Notes under the pieces: model-generated
Databases searched by the model: none
Seen by the model: the letters and a program-made list of their open reading frames with translations, nothing else
What the model was told of the DNA's origin: nothing
Made by a program: the position numbers and the translations under genes
Shown here: positions 38,902-48,536 of the stretch, one piece after another
How positions within the stretch are numbered: position 1 is the first letter of the stretch
How the letters are laid out: each line of letters begins with the position of its first letter
Assembly: GCF_004766055.1 (NCBI RefSeq)
Contig: NZ_SPQR01000002.1
Span: forward strand, 186,001-250,000
Length of the DNA: 64,000 bases
Direction: 5' to 3'
Source of the DNA: Desulfosporosinus sp. Sb-LF
Lineage (GTDB): Bacteria > Bacillota > Desulfitobacteriia > Desulfitobacteriales > Desulfitobacteriaceae

Positions 38902-39486
38902 TTAAAAGAGCAATTTGACTCCTATTAGAAACAATGCTAGTCCACCGAGTATTTCAGCTTTATCTCCTAAGCGCGTTCCCATGATACGACCCAAAATCAA
39001 GCCTAGCCCAGTCATAAGCCCTGCAATCATGCCTATGATTATGACGGTTAGAAAGATATCTGCTCTAATCGTTCCTAATGAAAATCCTACACTTAGCGCA
39101 TCCAAACTTACACTGGCTGCTAACACAAAGATTCCAAATCCATTCAAAGAGAGCGACGCGGAAAAGTTTTTATGAAAAAGCATTTCCCTAGCTTCCCCGA
39201 AAGAAAACTGTTCAACGGTTGGTCTATAAACCTTATAAAGCATCCGCCCTCCTAACCCAATAAGCACCAGGGCCCCTAGCCCACTTGCGTAACGACCAAG
39301 GAAGGAGCCTAGTGTCTGTCCTAGCATCATCCCACCAAGCGGCATGACCACATGGAAAGCAGCCACGACTAACGACAAACGCAACATCATGCGTTTCTTA
39401 ATTCCTGACAAACCGATCGCTAAGGACAAGGAAAAGGCATCTGCTCCTAAGGCAATTGCCACAGCCACCACCCATGCTAAATTCAA
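38902..39486 (-). CDS. mntP: Manganese efflux pump MntP-like
   Basis: MntP exports excess manganese. The product (about 194 residues) has six membrane segments in two related halves and the paired acidic motifs GADAFSLS near residue 15 and SLDALSVGFSLG near 125. It holds the position of Bacillus ywlD. I place the start at TTG 39486, directly behind GGAGGGAAGG; the ATG 15 bases upstream would lie within that ribosome site. No manganese riboswitch fits in the 60-base gap before it. Confidence 0.88.
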   Translation of the reverse strand: MNLAWVVAVAIALGADAFSLSLAIGLSGIKKRMMLRLSLVVAAFHVVMPLGGMMLGQTLGSFLGRYASGLGALVLIGLGGRMLYKVYRPTVEQFSFGEAREMLFHKNFSASLSLNGFGIFVLAASVSLDALSVGFSLGTIRADIFLTVIIIGMIAGLMTGLGLILGRIMGTRLGDKAEILGGLALFLIGVKLLF

Positions 39487-39548
39487 TATCCTTCCCTCCA
39501 TTCACATATGTATATGCATAGGGAAGGGTTGATTAGACGGATCAGTGA

Positions 39549-40595
39549 CTAGATGTGCAGAATTCGATGGCCGGCGGCTTTTTGCAAACGATTCATGATT
39601 GCCGTCCCCAAGCCCCGTTCTGCGATTCCTTCTGCTAAAATCAAGTCCATTCCTCTTTCATCACATAGTCGTAACCCCTCAAACAAGTTACTGGCGACTT
39701 CTTCTGGTCGATCCTTTGAACCTAAAACAAACAAAAGATCAGGAAACCAATTGTGCAACAACGGCGCGCTCTCTAGTGAGCAAAGAACTCCGACCTTCTT
39801 TAACCTTGCATGCCCTCTCCGAATTTCGTGTCCCAATCGTTGTACGACGCGCTCATGGGGACCGCTCAGCAGAATCATTTCTCCCCGAGGAGCATAGTGC
39901 CTGTATTTCATGCCTGGTGCTCTGGGAGCTTGATTATCCGTTGGAGCATCCACCTGAACTTCGCCCAATACTGCTTCCAACTGTTCCTTAGAAATTCCGC
40001 CAGGACGAAGGATGGTAGGAACTTCCCCACTCACATCGAGCACGGTTGATTCCACCCCAACCAAACATGCTCCCGCGTCAAGAATCAGTGGAATTTTACC
40101 TCTCATATCACGCCAAACATGGCTTCCAATTGTCGGACTGGGTTTCCCTGATAGGTTCGCGCTTGGTGCAGCAATCGGAAGCCCAGCTTTTTCGATAAGG
40201 CGAAGGGCAACCAGATGACTGGGCATACGGATCGCCACGTTATCAAGCCCCGCAGTTACAATATCAGGAACATTAACTGTTTTTGGCAAGACCAATGTTA
40301 ACGGACCCGGCCAAAAATGTTGAACACAAAGCTCTGCCACCGGCGTCCAGACCTCCACCAAATTGTTTGCCATAGCACGGTCGCAAACATGCACAATTAA
40401 GGGATTATCTTGGGGCCGACCCTTTGCCTCAAAGATTTTGGCACATGCCGAAGCATCAAGTGCATTACCTCCTAAGCCATAGACCGTCTCCGTTGGAAAA
40501 GCAACCAGTTCCCCTGCTTGCAACCACTTTGCTCCCTCATTAATTAGTTCCTCTTCTGGGTTAACTCCATCAATAAAACTTCGTTTTGTCTCCAT
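39549..40595 (-). CDS. Threonylcarbamoyl-AMP synthase (Sua5/YwlC type)
   Basis: The enzyme makes threonylcarbamoyl-AMP from threonine, bicarbonate and ATP for the t6A modification of tRNA. The product (about 348 residues) has the YrdC core with FPTETVYGLGGNA near residue 33, KGRPQDNPLIVHV near 59 and GLPIAAPSANLSGKPSPT near 140, and the extra C-terminal Sua5 domain after the linker with APGMKYRHYAP near 240. I choose ATG 40595 behind GAGGTG; GTG 40604 would overlap prmC by four bases. The prmC-ywlC order is conserved. Confidence 0.95.
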   Translation of the reverse strand: METKRSFIDGVNPEEELINEGAKWLQAGELVAFPTETVYGLGGNALDASACAKIFEAKGRPQDNPLIVHVCDRAMANNLVEVWTPVAELCVQHFWPGPLTLVLPKTVNVPDIVTAGLDNVAIRMPSHLVALRLIEKAGLPIAAPSANLSGKPSPTIGSHVWRDMRGKIPLILDAGACLVGVESTVLDVSGEVPTILRPGGISKEQLEAVLGEVQVDAPTDNQAPRAPGMKYRHYAPRGEMILLSGPHERVVQRLGHEIRRGHARLKKVGVLCSLESAPLLHNWFPDLLFVLGSKDRPEEVASNLFEGLRLCDERGMDLILAEGIAERGLGTAIMNRLQKAAGHRILHI

Positions 40596-40600
40596 TGTGT

Positions 40601-41446
40601 TCACCTCGCTAAGATCACTCGGTCACGCCCTGCTAAGTCCGGAAAAACTTGAGTCTTGTAACCCTTCTTCCGGAAAATTTCACACACCGCCTCAGCCTGA
40701 TTCCAACCGATTTCCATTAGTAGTTTCCCCTGAGGATTTAATAACGATCTAATTTCTTCCCCTAAAAGGTGATAGAAATCCAAACCATCTTGTCCCCCTA
40801 AAAATGCCATAGAGGGCTCACGAAAGATCTCAGGAGCACACTGACTATAGTCCTCCGCGGAAACATAAGGCGGATTGGTGACAATAAAGTCCCAAAGTTC
40901 ACCCCGAATAGGACCCACAAAGTTTCCCTGACGCCACTCCACTGAAACACCCAAACGTTGCGCATTCTGTCGAGCTACATCAAGAGCGTCTTGTGAAAGG
41001 TCGATTCCTACCATCTCTGCCTTGGGATAATAATACCGCATTGATATTGCAAGAGCGCCACTTCCTGTACAAAGATCCGCAACCTTGATTAAGTTGTCCT
41101 GCCCTTGTCTTTCTTCCTGCTTGACAATATCCAGCCAGGTCTCGACCAGAGTCTCGCTATCCGCACGCGGGATGAGCACCCTCTCATCAACGTAGAAAGA
41201 TAGGCCCATAAACTCCTGCCTTTTTAAGATGTATTGGAGAGGTTCGTGCTCACCGCGACGAGTAATGACCCTTCGATAGTCTTCTTCTTCTTCTTCGGAC
41301 AAGACTTGGTCCCTATCAAGGTAGAGCCGATCTCGCGACACATTCAGAACTCCGGCTAATAATAAATCTGCGTCGAAACGGGCGTTTTCAATCCCTTTAT
41401 CCAAGAGCTGCGCCTCACCCCAAAGCATTCCGTCAATTCCCTTCAA
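40601..41446 (-). CDS. prmC: Release factor glutamine methyltransferase
   Basis: PrmC methylates the Gln of the GGQ motif in release factors 1 and 2. The product (about 281 residues) has an N-terminal helical domain (WGEAQLLDKGIENARFDADLLL), the SAM-binding VADLCTGSGALAISMRY near residue 120 and the catalytic NPPYVSAEDY near 190. The open frame extends 25 codons further but that part is not family-like and lies in an odd intergenic stretch, so I start at TTG 41446 behind AGGGGG. It follows prfA, its substrate, after a 188-base gap. Confidence 0.93.
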   Translation of the reverse strand: MKGIDGMLWGEAQLLDKGIENARFDADLLLAGVLNVSRDRLYLDRDQVLSEEEEEDYRRVITRRGEHEPLQYILKRQEFMGLSFYVDERVLIPRADSETLVETWLDIVKQEERQGQDNLIKVADLCTGSGALAISMRYYYPKAEMVGIDLSQDALDVARQNAQRLGVSVEWRQGNFVGPIRGELWDFIVTNPPYVSAEDYSQCAPEIFREPSMAFLGGQDGLDFYHLLGEEIRSLLNPQGKLLMEIGWNQAEAVCEIFRKKGYKTQVFPDLAGRDRVILAR

Positions 41447-41634
41447 ATCGCTAAGCCCCCTACTTGAAGTTCGATACGCGATATTCGAAGCCCGAAAATC
41501 GCTTAGGTGGAGCAACTCCACTCGATGTTATTTATGCGTGTAGCTTTATCGACAAAGCGTGTAGCAAATCCGACTGCATGTGCGAACGTTCAGTAGTACA
41601 TAACCTGCAATTCGAGGCTCGGTCGGTAGACCTA
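41447..41634. other. Unusual intergenic stretch between prfA and prmC
   Basis: No gene is seen. The stretch has a direct repeat of GCGTGTAGC (about 41531 and 41557), a perfect GTGGAG-caa-CTCCAC hairpin (about 41503-41517) and the string CATGTGCGAACG, which resembles part of repeat copy C. It may be a decayed member of the intergenic repeat family, but the match is too short to be sure. Confidence 0.35.
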
Positions 41635-42705
41635 CTATTTGATTTCAGCCTTTAATCGTTCTGCTTGGTCAGAGGTAATCAGGGCTTGAATGATCTCTTC
41701 TAAATCTCCCGTGAGAATCGTCTCTAAGCGATGCAACGTTAAGTTGATGCGATGGTCAGTAACCCTTCCTTGAGGGAAGTTAAACGTTCTAATTCGCTCG
41801 CTCCTATCCCCCGTACCCACTTGGCTACGGCGCTCAGATGCCTGTTCTCCACTTGCTTCTTCTTGAGCCTTTTCCAATATGCGGGCGCGCAGGACACGCA
41901 AGGCCTTTTCTTTGTTCTTAAGCTGAGATTTTTCATCCTGACACGATGCAATGATTCCTGTGGGTAGATGGGTCACGCGTACTGCCGATTGTGTGGTATT
42001 TACGCACTGCCCGCCTGGTCCGCTAGAACAATAAACATCAATTCGCAAGTCATTAGGATTAATAGAGACTTCCACTTCCTCCGCCTCTGGAAGAACGGCA
42101 ACCGTTGCCGTAGATGTATGAATTCTTCCCCCAGATTCTGTAGTCGGAATGCGCTGAACCCTGTGCACGCCACTTTCAAATTTTAGCTTGCTATAGGCCC
42201 CGTTTCCTTCTATGAGTGTAATAATTTCCTTGTAGCCACCAATGTCTGAATAGCTGGCACTAAGAACTTCTGTTTTCCACCCTTGCCCTTCAGCATAGCG
42301 AGTATACATCCTATAAAGATCCCCTGCAAACAAGGCCGCCTCGTCTCCGCCTGCCCCTGCCCGAATTTCCATAATAACGTTCTTCTCATCCAATGGATCT
42401 TTAGGCAAAAGCAAAATACGGATCTTTTCTTCTAGATCCTGTGATTGGCTTCGCAACTCATCTCGCTCTTGCTCTGCCATCTCCTGCATATCCGGGTCGA
42501 GCTTTTCCGAGAGTAAGCTCTCTGTCGCCTCAAGTTCATGGAGTACTTCCTGATATTCCCTAAATGTTGTAACAAGGTTTGTCATACCAGCCTGAGCTTT
42601 GGCATATTTTTGCCACTCACTCTGATTAGCGATTATCTCTGGGTCGCTAAGAAGCTCCGTAAATTCGTCATATTTTCGTTCAATCTCGTATAATTTCTCT
42701 AACAT
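41635..42705 (-). CDS. prfA: Peptide chain release factor 1
   Basis: RF1 recognises UAA and UAG. The 356-residue product has the PxT recognition motif ([15 protein letters not shown], near residue 185), which separates it from RF2, and the catalytic GGQ loop [15 protein letters not shown] near 230. [18 protein letters not shown] near 115 is a further family signature. No frameshift is needed. It follows the DUF1385 gene by 17 bases and is the substrate of the next gene, prmC. Confidence 0.98.
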   Translation of the reverse strand: MLEKLYEIERKYDEFTELLSDPEIIANQSEWQKYAKAQAGMTNLVTTFREYQEVLHELEATESLLSEKLDPDMQEMAEQERDELRSQSQDLEEKIRILLLPKDPLDEKNVIMEIRAGAGGDEAALFAGDLYRMYTRYAEGQGWKTEVLSASYSDIGGYKEIITLIEGNGAYSKLKFESGVHRVQRIPTTESGGRIHTSTATVAVLPEAEEVEVSINPNDLRIDVYCSSGPGGQCVNTTQSAVRVTHLPTGIIASCQDEKSQLKNKEKALRVLRARILEKAQEEASGEQASERRSQVGTGDRSERIRTFNFPQGRVTDHRINLTLHRLETILTGDLEEIIQALITSDQAERLKAEIK

Positions 42706-42722
42706 CTTTCACACCTCAAAAT

Positions 42723-43604
42723 TTACGTAAGTTCTTGACCTGAATCCAAAACGCCTTTTAAGGCTGCTAAAGCGACCTCAAGCTGAGCATCATCTGGTTC
42801 CCGAGTGGTCAATTTCTGCAATAATAAGCCAGGAACAATGAGCCAACGCAACCACGACGATTCCAAATGCCGCGACGAGAATTTTAGGATTTCATATGCA
42901 ATCCCTGCCACCAAAGGCATGAGCAGCATTCGGGAAATAATACGCCACCATAAGGGATGTAAGCCCACAAAGGCGAAAACAAAGATGCTGACAATAACCA
43001 CAATCAGGAGGAAACTTGTTCCGCAACGCGGATGCAACCTCGAGAATGGACGCGCATTCTCTACCGTGAGCTCCGCCCCAGACTCGTAGGTAAAAATAGC
43101 TTTGTGTTCAGCCCCATGATATTGGAAAACCCTTTGAATGTCTTTGAGTCGAGAAATTAACAAAATATAGAGGAAAAATATGATAAGGCGTATTGCTCCC
43201 TCCAATAGATTCTGCCACACGACCCCCGTAATCCTTCCCTGTAGCAAGTGAGCCATTCCCGTTGGCAATCCGACAAACAGCAGGAGACCCAAACCAAAAG
43301 CAAACCCAAGGGTTAAGGCTAATTCCCAAAAACCTAGTTCTTCTCCGCCTTCTTCTTCCCCCATCGAACGGTTAGCCGAAAAAGTTAATGCTTTTGTTCC
43401 CACAATCAGAGAATCTACGAGCGCAACAAACCCACGAATCAGTGGTAGTTTTAAGACAGGACTTCTTGCCCATGTATTAAGCTCTACGCGCGTAACCTCG
43501 ATCTCGCCATCCGGTAGCCTGACCGCTATAGCGCTCTCACGAGGTCCCCTCATCATGACCCCTTCTATGACCGCTTGCCCGCCATATTGGACTGGTCTAC
43601 CCAT
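42723..43604 (-). CDS. DUF1385 membrane protein
   Basis: The 293-residue product starts with the DUF1385 signature QYGGQAVIEGVMMRGP and has about five membrane segments (near residues 50-65, 95-115, 130-148, 195-218 and 225-245). YHGAEHKAIFTYE near 165 and HPRCGTSFLL near 190 are conserved polar motifs that resemble metal or quinone sites, but the role is unknown. It lies between rpmE and prfA, the common Clostridial order (Bacillus has tdk there). Confidence 0.9.
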   Translation of the reverse strand: MGRPVQYGGQAVIEGVMMRGPRESAIAVRLPDGEIEVTRVELNTWARSPVLKLPLIRGFVALVDSLIVGTKALTFSANRSMGEEEGGEELGFWELALTLGFAFGLGLLLFVGLPTGMAHLLQGRITGVVWQNLLEGAIRLIIFFLYILLISRLKDIQRVFQYHGAEHKAIFTYESGAELTVENARPFSRLHPRCGTSFLLIVVIVSIFVFAFVGLHPLWWRIISRMLLMPLVAGIAYEILKFSSRHLESSWLRWLIVPGLLLQKLTTREPDDAQLEVALAALKGVLDSGQELT

Positions 43605-43818
43605 CCAAAGTCCTCCTCATTTCCTTTTAGCGAAGTCCGTGATTGAACTTCTAATTTTTAACGATATTCTAGATCAGATTAAGTCTATAAATAACATTTT
43701 AATGCTCCATGCCAATAAATTTTCTGATGCGCCATAATAGCCTATGACATTTGCTGGATATTCGTGCAACTTCGTTTTCGTAGATATCTATTACTTTGTC
43801 TACACTATCTTTTACGCA

Positions 43819-43844
43819 AAAAGCAGAGCTTGCGCTCTGCTTTT
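43819..43844 (-). terminator. Terminator after rpmE
   Basis: Perfect 11-base arms AAAAGCAGAGC and GCTCTGCTTTT enclose four bases; on the minus strand the right arm ends in a five-U run. It lies 28 bases after the rpmE stop. The remaining 43605-43818 gap holds no gene I can support. Confidence 0.88.
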
Positions 43845-43871
43845 CCACCAGCAACGACCGCAGGCCGTTGT

Positions 43872-44069
43872 TTACATCCCGTATTTCTTCTTAAACCGAT
43901 CAACCCGTCCGCCGGCATCGACAAAACGCTGTACCCCGGTGTAGAAGGGATGGCATTTCGAACAAATTTCCACTTTGATGTCTTTTCTTGTGCTAGCAGT
44001 GGGAATGATTTCTCCACAAGCACATGTCACTGTGGTTTGTTCGTATTTTGGGTGAATTTTTTCTTTCAT
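43872..44069 (-). CDS. rpmE: 50S ribosomal protein L31
   Basis: L31 bridges the ribosomal subunits. The 65-residue product starts MKEKIHPKY and carries the zinc-type Cys set CAC ... CSKC, followed by [20 protein letters not shown], the family C-terminal half. This is the zinc-containing form (C+), not the zinc-free paralogue used in zinc starvation. A promoter at 44151-44180 and a terminator at 43819-43844 make it a single-gene unit. Confidence 0.97.
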   Translation of the reverse strand: MKEKIHPKYEQTTVTCACGEIIPTASTRKDIKVEICSKCHPFYTGVQRFVDAGGRVDRFKKKYGM

Positions 44070-44150
44070 GTCTTCACCTTCTTTCCCATTTGGATCGAGG
44101 CGCTTTTTTGCCGCACCTGCTCAGGACACAATTTCCAGTCAACTCTTACT

Positions 44151-44180
44151 ATTTTAGCACAAATAACCTTAACTGGTCAA
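44151..44180 (-). promoter_or_regulatory. Promoter of rpmE
   Basis: TTGACC (44180-44175), 18 bases, and TAAAAT (44156-44151) on the minus strand, about 80 bases before the rpmE start, fit a sigma-A promoter. Confidence 0.6.
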
Positions 44181-44192
44181 GGTATGATTACC

Positions 44193-44921
44193 TTACATTC
44201 TGACATTTAGCTTATTAATAGTTGTTATAGATCCCATCCCAATTTTAGGTAAATAACCCTCTGGATCCACAGTTTTTCCATTAAGCCGAATTTCGAAATG
44301 AAGGTGCGGGCCTGTCGAATTTCCGGTGTTTCCTGAAATAGAGATCTCATCCCCTGCAACAACTTGATCTCCGATCTTAACTGAGATCTTGCTGTTATGG
44401 GCGTATAGTGTTTGAACTCCGTCTCCATGCTCAACTAAAACCATCAAACCGTACACCCCGAGCCAACCAGTCTTAACAACCTTGCCCGCCCGAGCGGCTC
44501 GAACAATGCTTCCACTCGGAATGGCGATATCCAAACCATGATGGAATTTTCCATTACGCCAGCCGTAATCAGATGATTTTACCCCAATGATCGGCCAATT
44601 CCAGGAAGTTTTACTCCCACGCGAAATTCCTTTACCTTCTACGACATTTTCCTGGATCGTCATAGTACCTCCGGGTCGCCGATTAGGAGCTAAATTCTGT
44701 TTTTGAATTTCCGGCACAGTCGTATGGTATCTTTCCGCAAGCGCTTTTAGATCAGCTCCGGATTCTACAGTAACCACAGAATAACAGACAACCGTCCTTG
44801 ATGCAACTTGCGAATAGACCGAAGATACAGGGAAAAGAAAAAGACTCAAACTCATGAGGAAAGCGACGCCTCCGGTAATTACCTTAACGCGCCGCCTTCC
44901 TTCATCTTCCAATAAATCCAT
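44193..44921 (-). CDS. M23-family peptidoglycan endopeptidase
   Basis: The 242-residue protein has an N-terminal membrane or signal segment (residues 13-35), a LysM-like part (LKALAERYHTTVPEIQKQN, about 60-78) and a C-terminal LytM domain. The zinc and catalytic motifs HHGLDIA and GPHLHFEI are complete, unlike the spoIIQ-like protein of this window, so it is probably an active wall peptidase outside the cell. It sits between glpX and rpmE, where Bacillus has rho; no rho is seen. ATG 44921 follows AAGGTGG. Confidence 0.9.
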   Translation of the reverse strand: MDLLEDEGRRRVKVITGGVAFLMSLSLFLFPVSSVYSQVASRTVVCYSVVTVESGADLKALAERYHTTVPEIQKQNLAPNRRPGGTMTIQENVVEGKGISRGSKTSWNWPIIGVKSSDYGWRNGKFHHGLDIAIPSGSIVRAARAGKVVKTGWLGVYGLMVLVEHGDGVQTLYAHNSKISVKIGDQVVAGDEISISGNTGNSTGPHLHFEIRLNGKTVDPEGYLPKIGMGSITTINKLNVRM

Positions 44922-44997
44922 TAAAGCGAAACCACCTTAGCATTTGAAGAAATTTAGGTATGGCATACCTAGGTACTTTCTCCATACTTTGGATAAT

Positions 44998-45987
44998 TTA
45001 TACTTCAGGCGAACCTACGCAGCCTTTCATGGCATATAAAGGTTTTTTGTCAAAACAATGCCGTGCTTCGATAAAACGGACCGTCCCTGTTTTTCCCCGA
45101 ATGACAACAGTATGAGTCAATGCCCCTTTTGAGGTAAAGGTAACCCCGCGCAACAAGGGACCCTCTGTAATTCCAGTAGCTGCAAAAAAGACATCATCAC
45201 TACTTACCAAGTCGTCCATCATTAATAACTTCTTAACGTCCCCGATCCCTAAGGCCTTAGCTCGGGCAACATCCTCTTCATTCTCTGGCCAAAGTCGACC
45301 TTGCATCTCTCCCCCCATGCAACGGAGGGCTGCTGCAGCGAGTACGCCCTCGGGCGCCCCACCAACTCCCATCATCATATCTACTCCTGTATCGTCAAAA
45401 GCGCAGGCTACGGCAGGAGAAACATCCCCATCAGTAATGAGCCGAATTCTTGCTCCACAATCACGCACTTCCTGTATCAATTTCATATGTCGAGGACGAT
45501 CCAAAATCACAACCGTCATGTCTTCAATACTTTTTCCTAACGCCCTAGCTACATTCGAAATATTTTCAGACACAGGGGCATCCAGGCTAATCCGCCCAAC
45601 AGCGGCGGGTCCCACTGCAATTTTATCCATGTACATATCCGGAGCATGAAGTAGACAGCCCTTCTTGGCAATGGCCACCACTGCAATCGCCCCAGCCACC
45701 CCTTTAGCGACAATGTTCGTTCCTTCAAGCGGATCAACAGCAACGTCTAATTCCGGGCTTTCTCCATTCCCCACACGTTCCCCAATATAGAGCATCGGAG
45801 CCTCATCCATTTCTCCTTCTCCGATCACTACTGTACCGTCCATGTGAATTGTATCGAAAACCGCTCGCATTGCTTCAACAGCTGCATTGTCTGCCGCATC
45901 CTTCTGTCCCAGTCCTACCCAGCGTGCTGACGCCAGCGCTGCAGCTTCTGTCACTCTGGCAAATTCCATCGTAAGTTCTCTTTCCAA
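44998..45987 (-). CDS. glpX: Fructose-1,6-bisphosphatase class II
   Basis: GlpX removes phosphate from fructose 1,6-bisphosphate in gluconeogenesis. The 329-residue product has the metal-binding [15 protein letters not shown] near residue 50, [11 protein letters not shown] near 78 and [17 protein letters not shown] near 180. I start at TTG 45987, behind AGGGGG and giving [17 protein letters not shown], the normal family N-terminus. Fba and the transaldolase-like gene lie just upstream, so the three share the hexose phosphate node. Confidence 0.95.
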   Translation of the reverse strand: MERELTMEFARVTEAAALASARWVGLGQKDAADNAAVEAMRAVFDTIHMDGTVVIGEGEMDEAPMLYIGERVGNGESPELDVAVDPLEGTNIVAKGVAGAIAVVAIAKKGCLLHAPDMYMDKIAVGPAAVGRISLDAPVSENISNVARALGKSIEDMTVVILDRPRHMKLIQEVRDCGARIRLITDGDVSPAVACAFDDTGVDMMMGVGGAPEGVLAAAALRCMGGEMQGRLWPENEEDVARAKALGIGDVKKLLMMDDLVSSDDVFFAATGITEGPLLRGVTFTSKGALTHTVVIRGKTGTVRFIEARHCFDKKPLYAMKGCVGSPEV

Positions 45988-46187
45988 TTTGCAACCCCCT
46001 AATTCCTCTTTACACAATTACTTTCACCTGGTCATCGATATCATCTGGAAATAAGCGCATCGAAATTGAGTATATATATGGTATTATGTCATTACATTAA
46101 CCACCAACATTATCATTGTGACATACTTTTGGATCATTTTCAACCATTATAAAGATCTTAGATAACTTCCACATTTACAAAAAGGTT

Positions 46188-46223
46188 GGCATCAGCTTAT
46201 CTGTTTTCAGATAGGCAGATGCC
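46188..46223 (-). terminator. Hairpin between fsa and glpX
   Basis: Sixteen-base arms (46188-46203, 46208-46223) with two imperfect pairs and a four-base loop; AACCTTTTTG follows on the minus strand. It is a probable attenuator 20 bases after the fsa stop. Confidence 0.65.
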
Positions 46224-46241
46224 AAAATATCGCATAACTTT

Positions 46242-46880
46242 TTAAAGTTTCTTCCAATCAGCTAAAAACTTTTCAATTCCAGCATCTGTCAAAGGGTGGC
46301 GGAAAAGCTGCCGCAAGACACTAAAAGGGACTGTTGCGTAATCTGCTCCTATCTTGGCTGCTTCTGTAACATGAACTGGATTCCGAATACTGGCGGCAAT
46401 AATCTTGGTTTCGATGCCATGAACTTGGAAAATCTCACACATATCCGCTAACGCATTGAGTCCATTTTCCCCGATGTCATCCAACCGTCCCAAAAATGGA
46501 CTAACATAGGTTGCACCTGCTCGGGCTGCCAATAACGCTTGATTCGATGTAAATACAAGTGTAACATTAGTTTTAATTCCCTCTGTATTCAATAGCCTTA
46601 CAGTTTTGAGGCCGTCTTCAGTCATTGGAATCTTAATCACGATATTCGGGTGAATACCCGCTAACGTGTACGCTTCCTGTAGCATCCCCTTATGATCTAG
46701 GGCAATTACCTCCGCGCTAATAGGACCATTGACAATCCCAGTCACCGTATTAAGTAGTTCGTGGAAGTCCTTTCCTTCCTTGGCTACTAAGCTGGGATTC
46801 GTAGTGAGACCGGAAATAACTCCCATATCCCAGGCTTGTTTGATTTCATCAATATTTGCAGAGTCCAAGAAAAACTGCAT
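46242..46880 (-). CDS. Transaldolase / fructose-6-phosphate aldolase family
   Basis: The 212-residue product is the small, single-domain transaldolase type (Bacillus ywjH). Schiff-base Lys 83 lies in [10 protein letters not shown], and GLTTNPSLV near residue 24 and the C-terminal [18 protein letters not shown] are family motifs. It links the pentose phosphate pathway to glycolysis. Whether it acts as transaldolase or as fructose-6-phosphate aldolase cannot be told with certainty; the Bacillus orthologue is a transaldolase. It lies between fba and glpX. Confidence 0.92.
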   Translation of the reverse strand: MQFFLDSANIDEIKQAWDMGVISGLTTNPSLVAKEGKDFHELLNTVTGIVNGPISAEVIALDHKGMLQEAYTLAGIHPNIVIKIPMTEDGLKTVRLLNTEGIKTNVTLVFTSNQALLAARAGATYVSPFLGRLDDIGENGLNALADMCEIFQVHGIETKIIAASIRNPVHVTEAAKIGADYATVPFSVLRQLFRHPLTDAGIEKFLADWKKL

Positions 46881-46902
46881 ATCGTTGCCCTCTTTCTATT
46901 CT

Positions 46903-47757
46903 TTACGCCTTTCCATTACTACCAAAGACACGTATTTTCTCTCGAATTATTGCGGTTGCTGCTTCACGGGCAGGGCCCAACATTTTACGCGGGTCGATTT
47001 CTTTGGAGTTTCCTTCAAGCGCCAGGCGTGCAGCTCGTACAAACGCTTCGCGGATATTGGTGTCTATGTTAACTTTACAAACACCCCTTGAAATCGCCTC
47101 TCGAAGTGCGTCATCGGGTACTCCTGAAGAACCATGTAATACAAGCGGAGTTGAAATTCGCTCACGTATCTTTGTTAAACGTTCAAAATCAAGCTTCGGA
47201 ATCCCTACGTATTGACCATGTGCAGTTCCTATAGCAATCGCTAAAGCGTCCACCTTCGTTGCTTGAACAAAGTGCACAGCTTCGGCCGGATCTGTAAATA
47301 GTGCTTCTCGTTCACTTACAGTTATATCATCCTCTGTCCCGCCAATTTTGCCCAGTTCGGCCTCTACTGAAAGTCCTAATAATCGAACCGCTTCTATAAC
47401 TTTGTTAGTCAATAAAATGTTCTCTTCCAAAGGGAGCTTGGATCCATCAATCATCACAGAAGAAAATCCGTTGCGCGCACACTGCATGACCTGTGTAAAA
47501 CTTGTTCCATGGTCCAAGTGAAGAGCGATAGGTACATTTGCTTTTTCAGCAGCTATTTTCGTCAAGGTCGAAATATACTCAATTCCGGCATATTTTAATG
47601 CACCTTGGCTCGCTTGAATAATCACGGGAGCATTCTCGGCCTCTGCTGCAGCCACAATGGCCTGAACGATCTCCATATTGTTGCAGTTAAAAGCCCCTAC
47701 CGCATAATGTTCCTTCTGAGCCTTTTCCAATAGCCCAGTCATCGACACTAACGCCAT
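46903..47757 (-). CDS. fba: Fructose-1,6-bisphosphate aldolase class II
   Basis: This zinc enzyme cleaves or makes fructose 1,6-bisphosphate. The 284-residue product has IALHLDHGTSF with the catalytic Asp and zinc His near residue 80, the zinc site EAELGKIGGTEDD near 132 and VLHGSSGVPDD near 205 with the phosphate loop. ATG 47757 follows AGGAGGG and the gene overlaps the preceding Cys-rich gene by ten bases. Order spo0F-fba is as in Bacillus. Confidence 0.97.
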   Translation of the reverse strand: MALVSMTGLLEKAQKEHYAVGAFNCNNMEIVQAIVAAAEAENAPVIIQASQGALKYAGIEYISTLTKIAAEKANVPIALHLDHGTSFTQVMQCARNGFSSVMIDGSKLPLEENILLTNKVIEAVRLLGLSVEAELGKIGGTEDDITVSEREALFTDPAEAVHFVQATKVDALAIAIGTAHGQYVGIPKLDFERLTKIRERISTPLVLHGSSGVPDDALREAISRGVCKVNIDTNIREAFVRAARLALEGNSKEIDPRKMLGPAREAATAIIREKIRVFGSNGKA

Positions 47758-48434
47758 TTTTTTCCCTCCTCATTCGACTTCGAAAGATGCTGACCTCGCA
47801 ATGGATTATTGATAAGCCAAGTCTTATTTTCTTCCAAATACATCGAATTTATTCCTTCAACTTGTCGAACATTATCTGCACTGTCCGCGTATATAACTCC
47901 CACGGCCTCACAACACTCACAATATAGTTCAATGCGATCTGGTAACAGTTCAAAGGATAATTGATGGTTTCCACATGCGCATCCTAAATCTCCTTGTCTA
48001 GACAAGCGATGAAGATGATCTAAAATCCGTAACATCACTTCGGGATTCTCGAACTCTTCCTCATAACCCAACTCTACTGCCAATTCCCCCATGGATTTTT
48101 CACGCTCATGACAGGCCTGGGTGACTTTCTGTTTAGACCCGATGTATCCAACCGAAGCTCCAACGGCAGGACAAGAAAGGGGTAAAGCTTCTTTTCCCCA
48201 AATGGCATGGCGGTTTAATCTTAAATAATGGGTCTCCCCACAGTAAGCACAAGCATAAGCGACGTTGAACTGCTGACGGTTTCGGCTGGTAACCGACATA
48301 AGCTGAAGGCCGCATCCACAACGCAGGTTCTTGCGTCCTTGCTTAGAAAATGCAAAGAGGGAGAGGGCATGGAATTCTAGCTCCCCGCATTGGGAACATT
48401 GAATGGCGATCGTCGTGTTTGTCGTTAGAATCAT
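47748..48434 (-). CDS. Cys-rich protein of unknown function with three related modules
   Basis: I do not recognise a named family. The product (about 228 residues) seems to hold three similar Cys modules: one near residues 12-45 (CSQCG with CGCG), one near 65-100 (CAYCG with a single later Cys) and one near 150-190 (CACG with CECC). Each has a CG pair, a stretch of strand-like residues and a second Cys group, suggesting zinc-ribbon-like folds, with the middle one degenerate. No enzyme motif is seen. ATG 48434 follows AGAGGTGG. It is inserted between spo0F and fba and overlaps fba by ten bases, so it is co-translated with a glycolytic gene. Confidence 0.8.
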   Translation of the reverse strand: MILTTNTTIAIQCSQCGELEFHALSLFAFSKQGRKNLRCGCGLQLMSVTSRNRQQFNVAYACAYCGETHYLRLNRHAIWGKEALPLSCPAVGASVGYIGSKQKVTQACHEREKSMGELAVELGYEEEFENPEVMLRILDHLHRLSRQGDLGCACGNHQLSFELLPDRIELYCECCEAVGVIYADSADNVRQVEGINSMYLEENKTWLINNPLRGQHLSKSNEEGKKWR

Positions 48435-48536
48435 AATTCCCACCTCTTCCTACTGCTATACTTCGTCATGCAAGAAGATTTTCCTGCCTTTTAGGCAACA
48501 AAAAGTACACAGCATTGGCGAGAACCACAGGCCAAG

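Noticed and set aside
39487-39548. Manganese (yybP-ykoY) riboswitch before mntP
   Set aside because: The gap is only about 60 bases and has none of the conserved loops.
43744-44210. Plus-strand frame of 148 codons across rpmE
   Set aside because: It overlaps the rpmE gene, promoter and terminator on the other strand and has no family resemblance.
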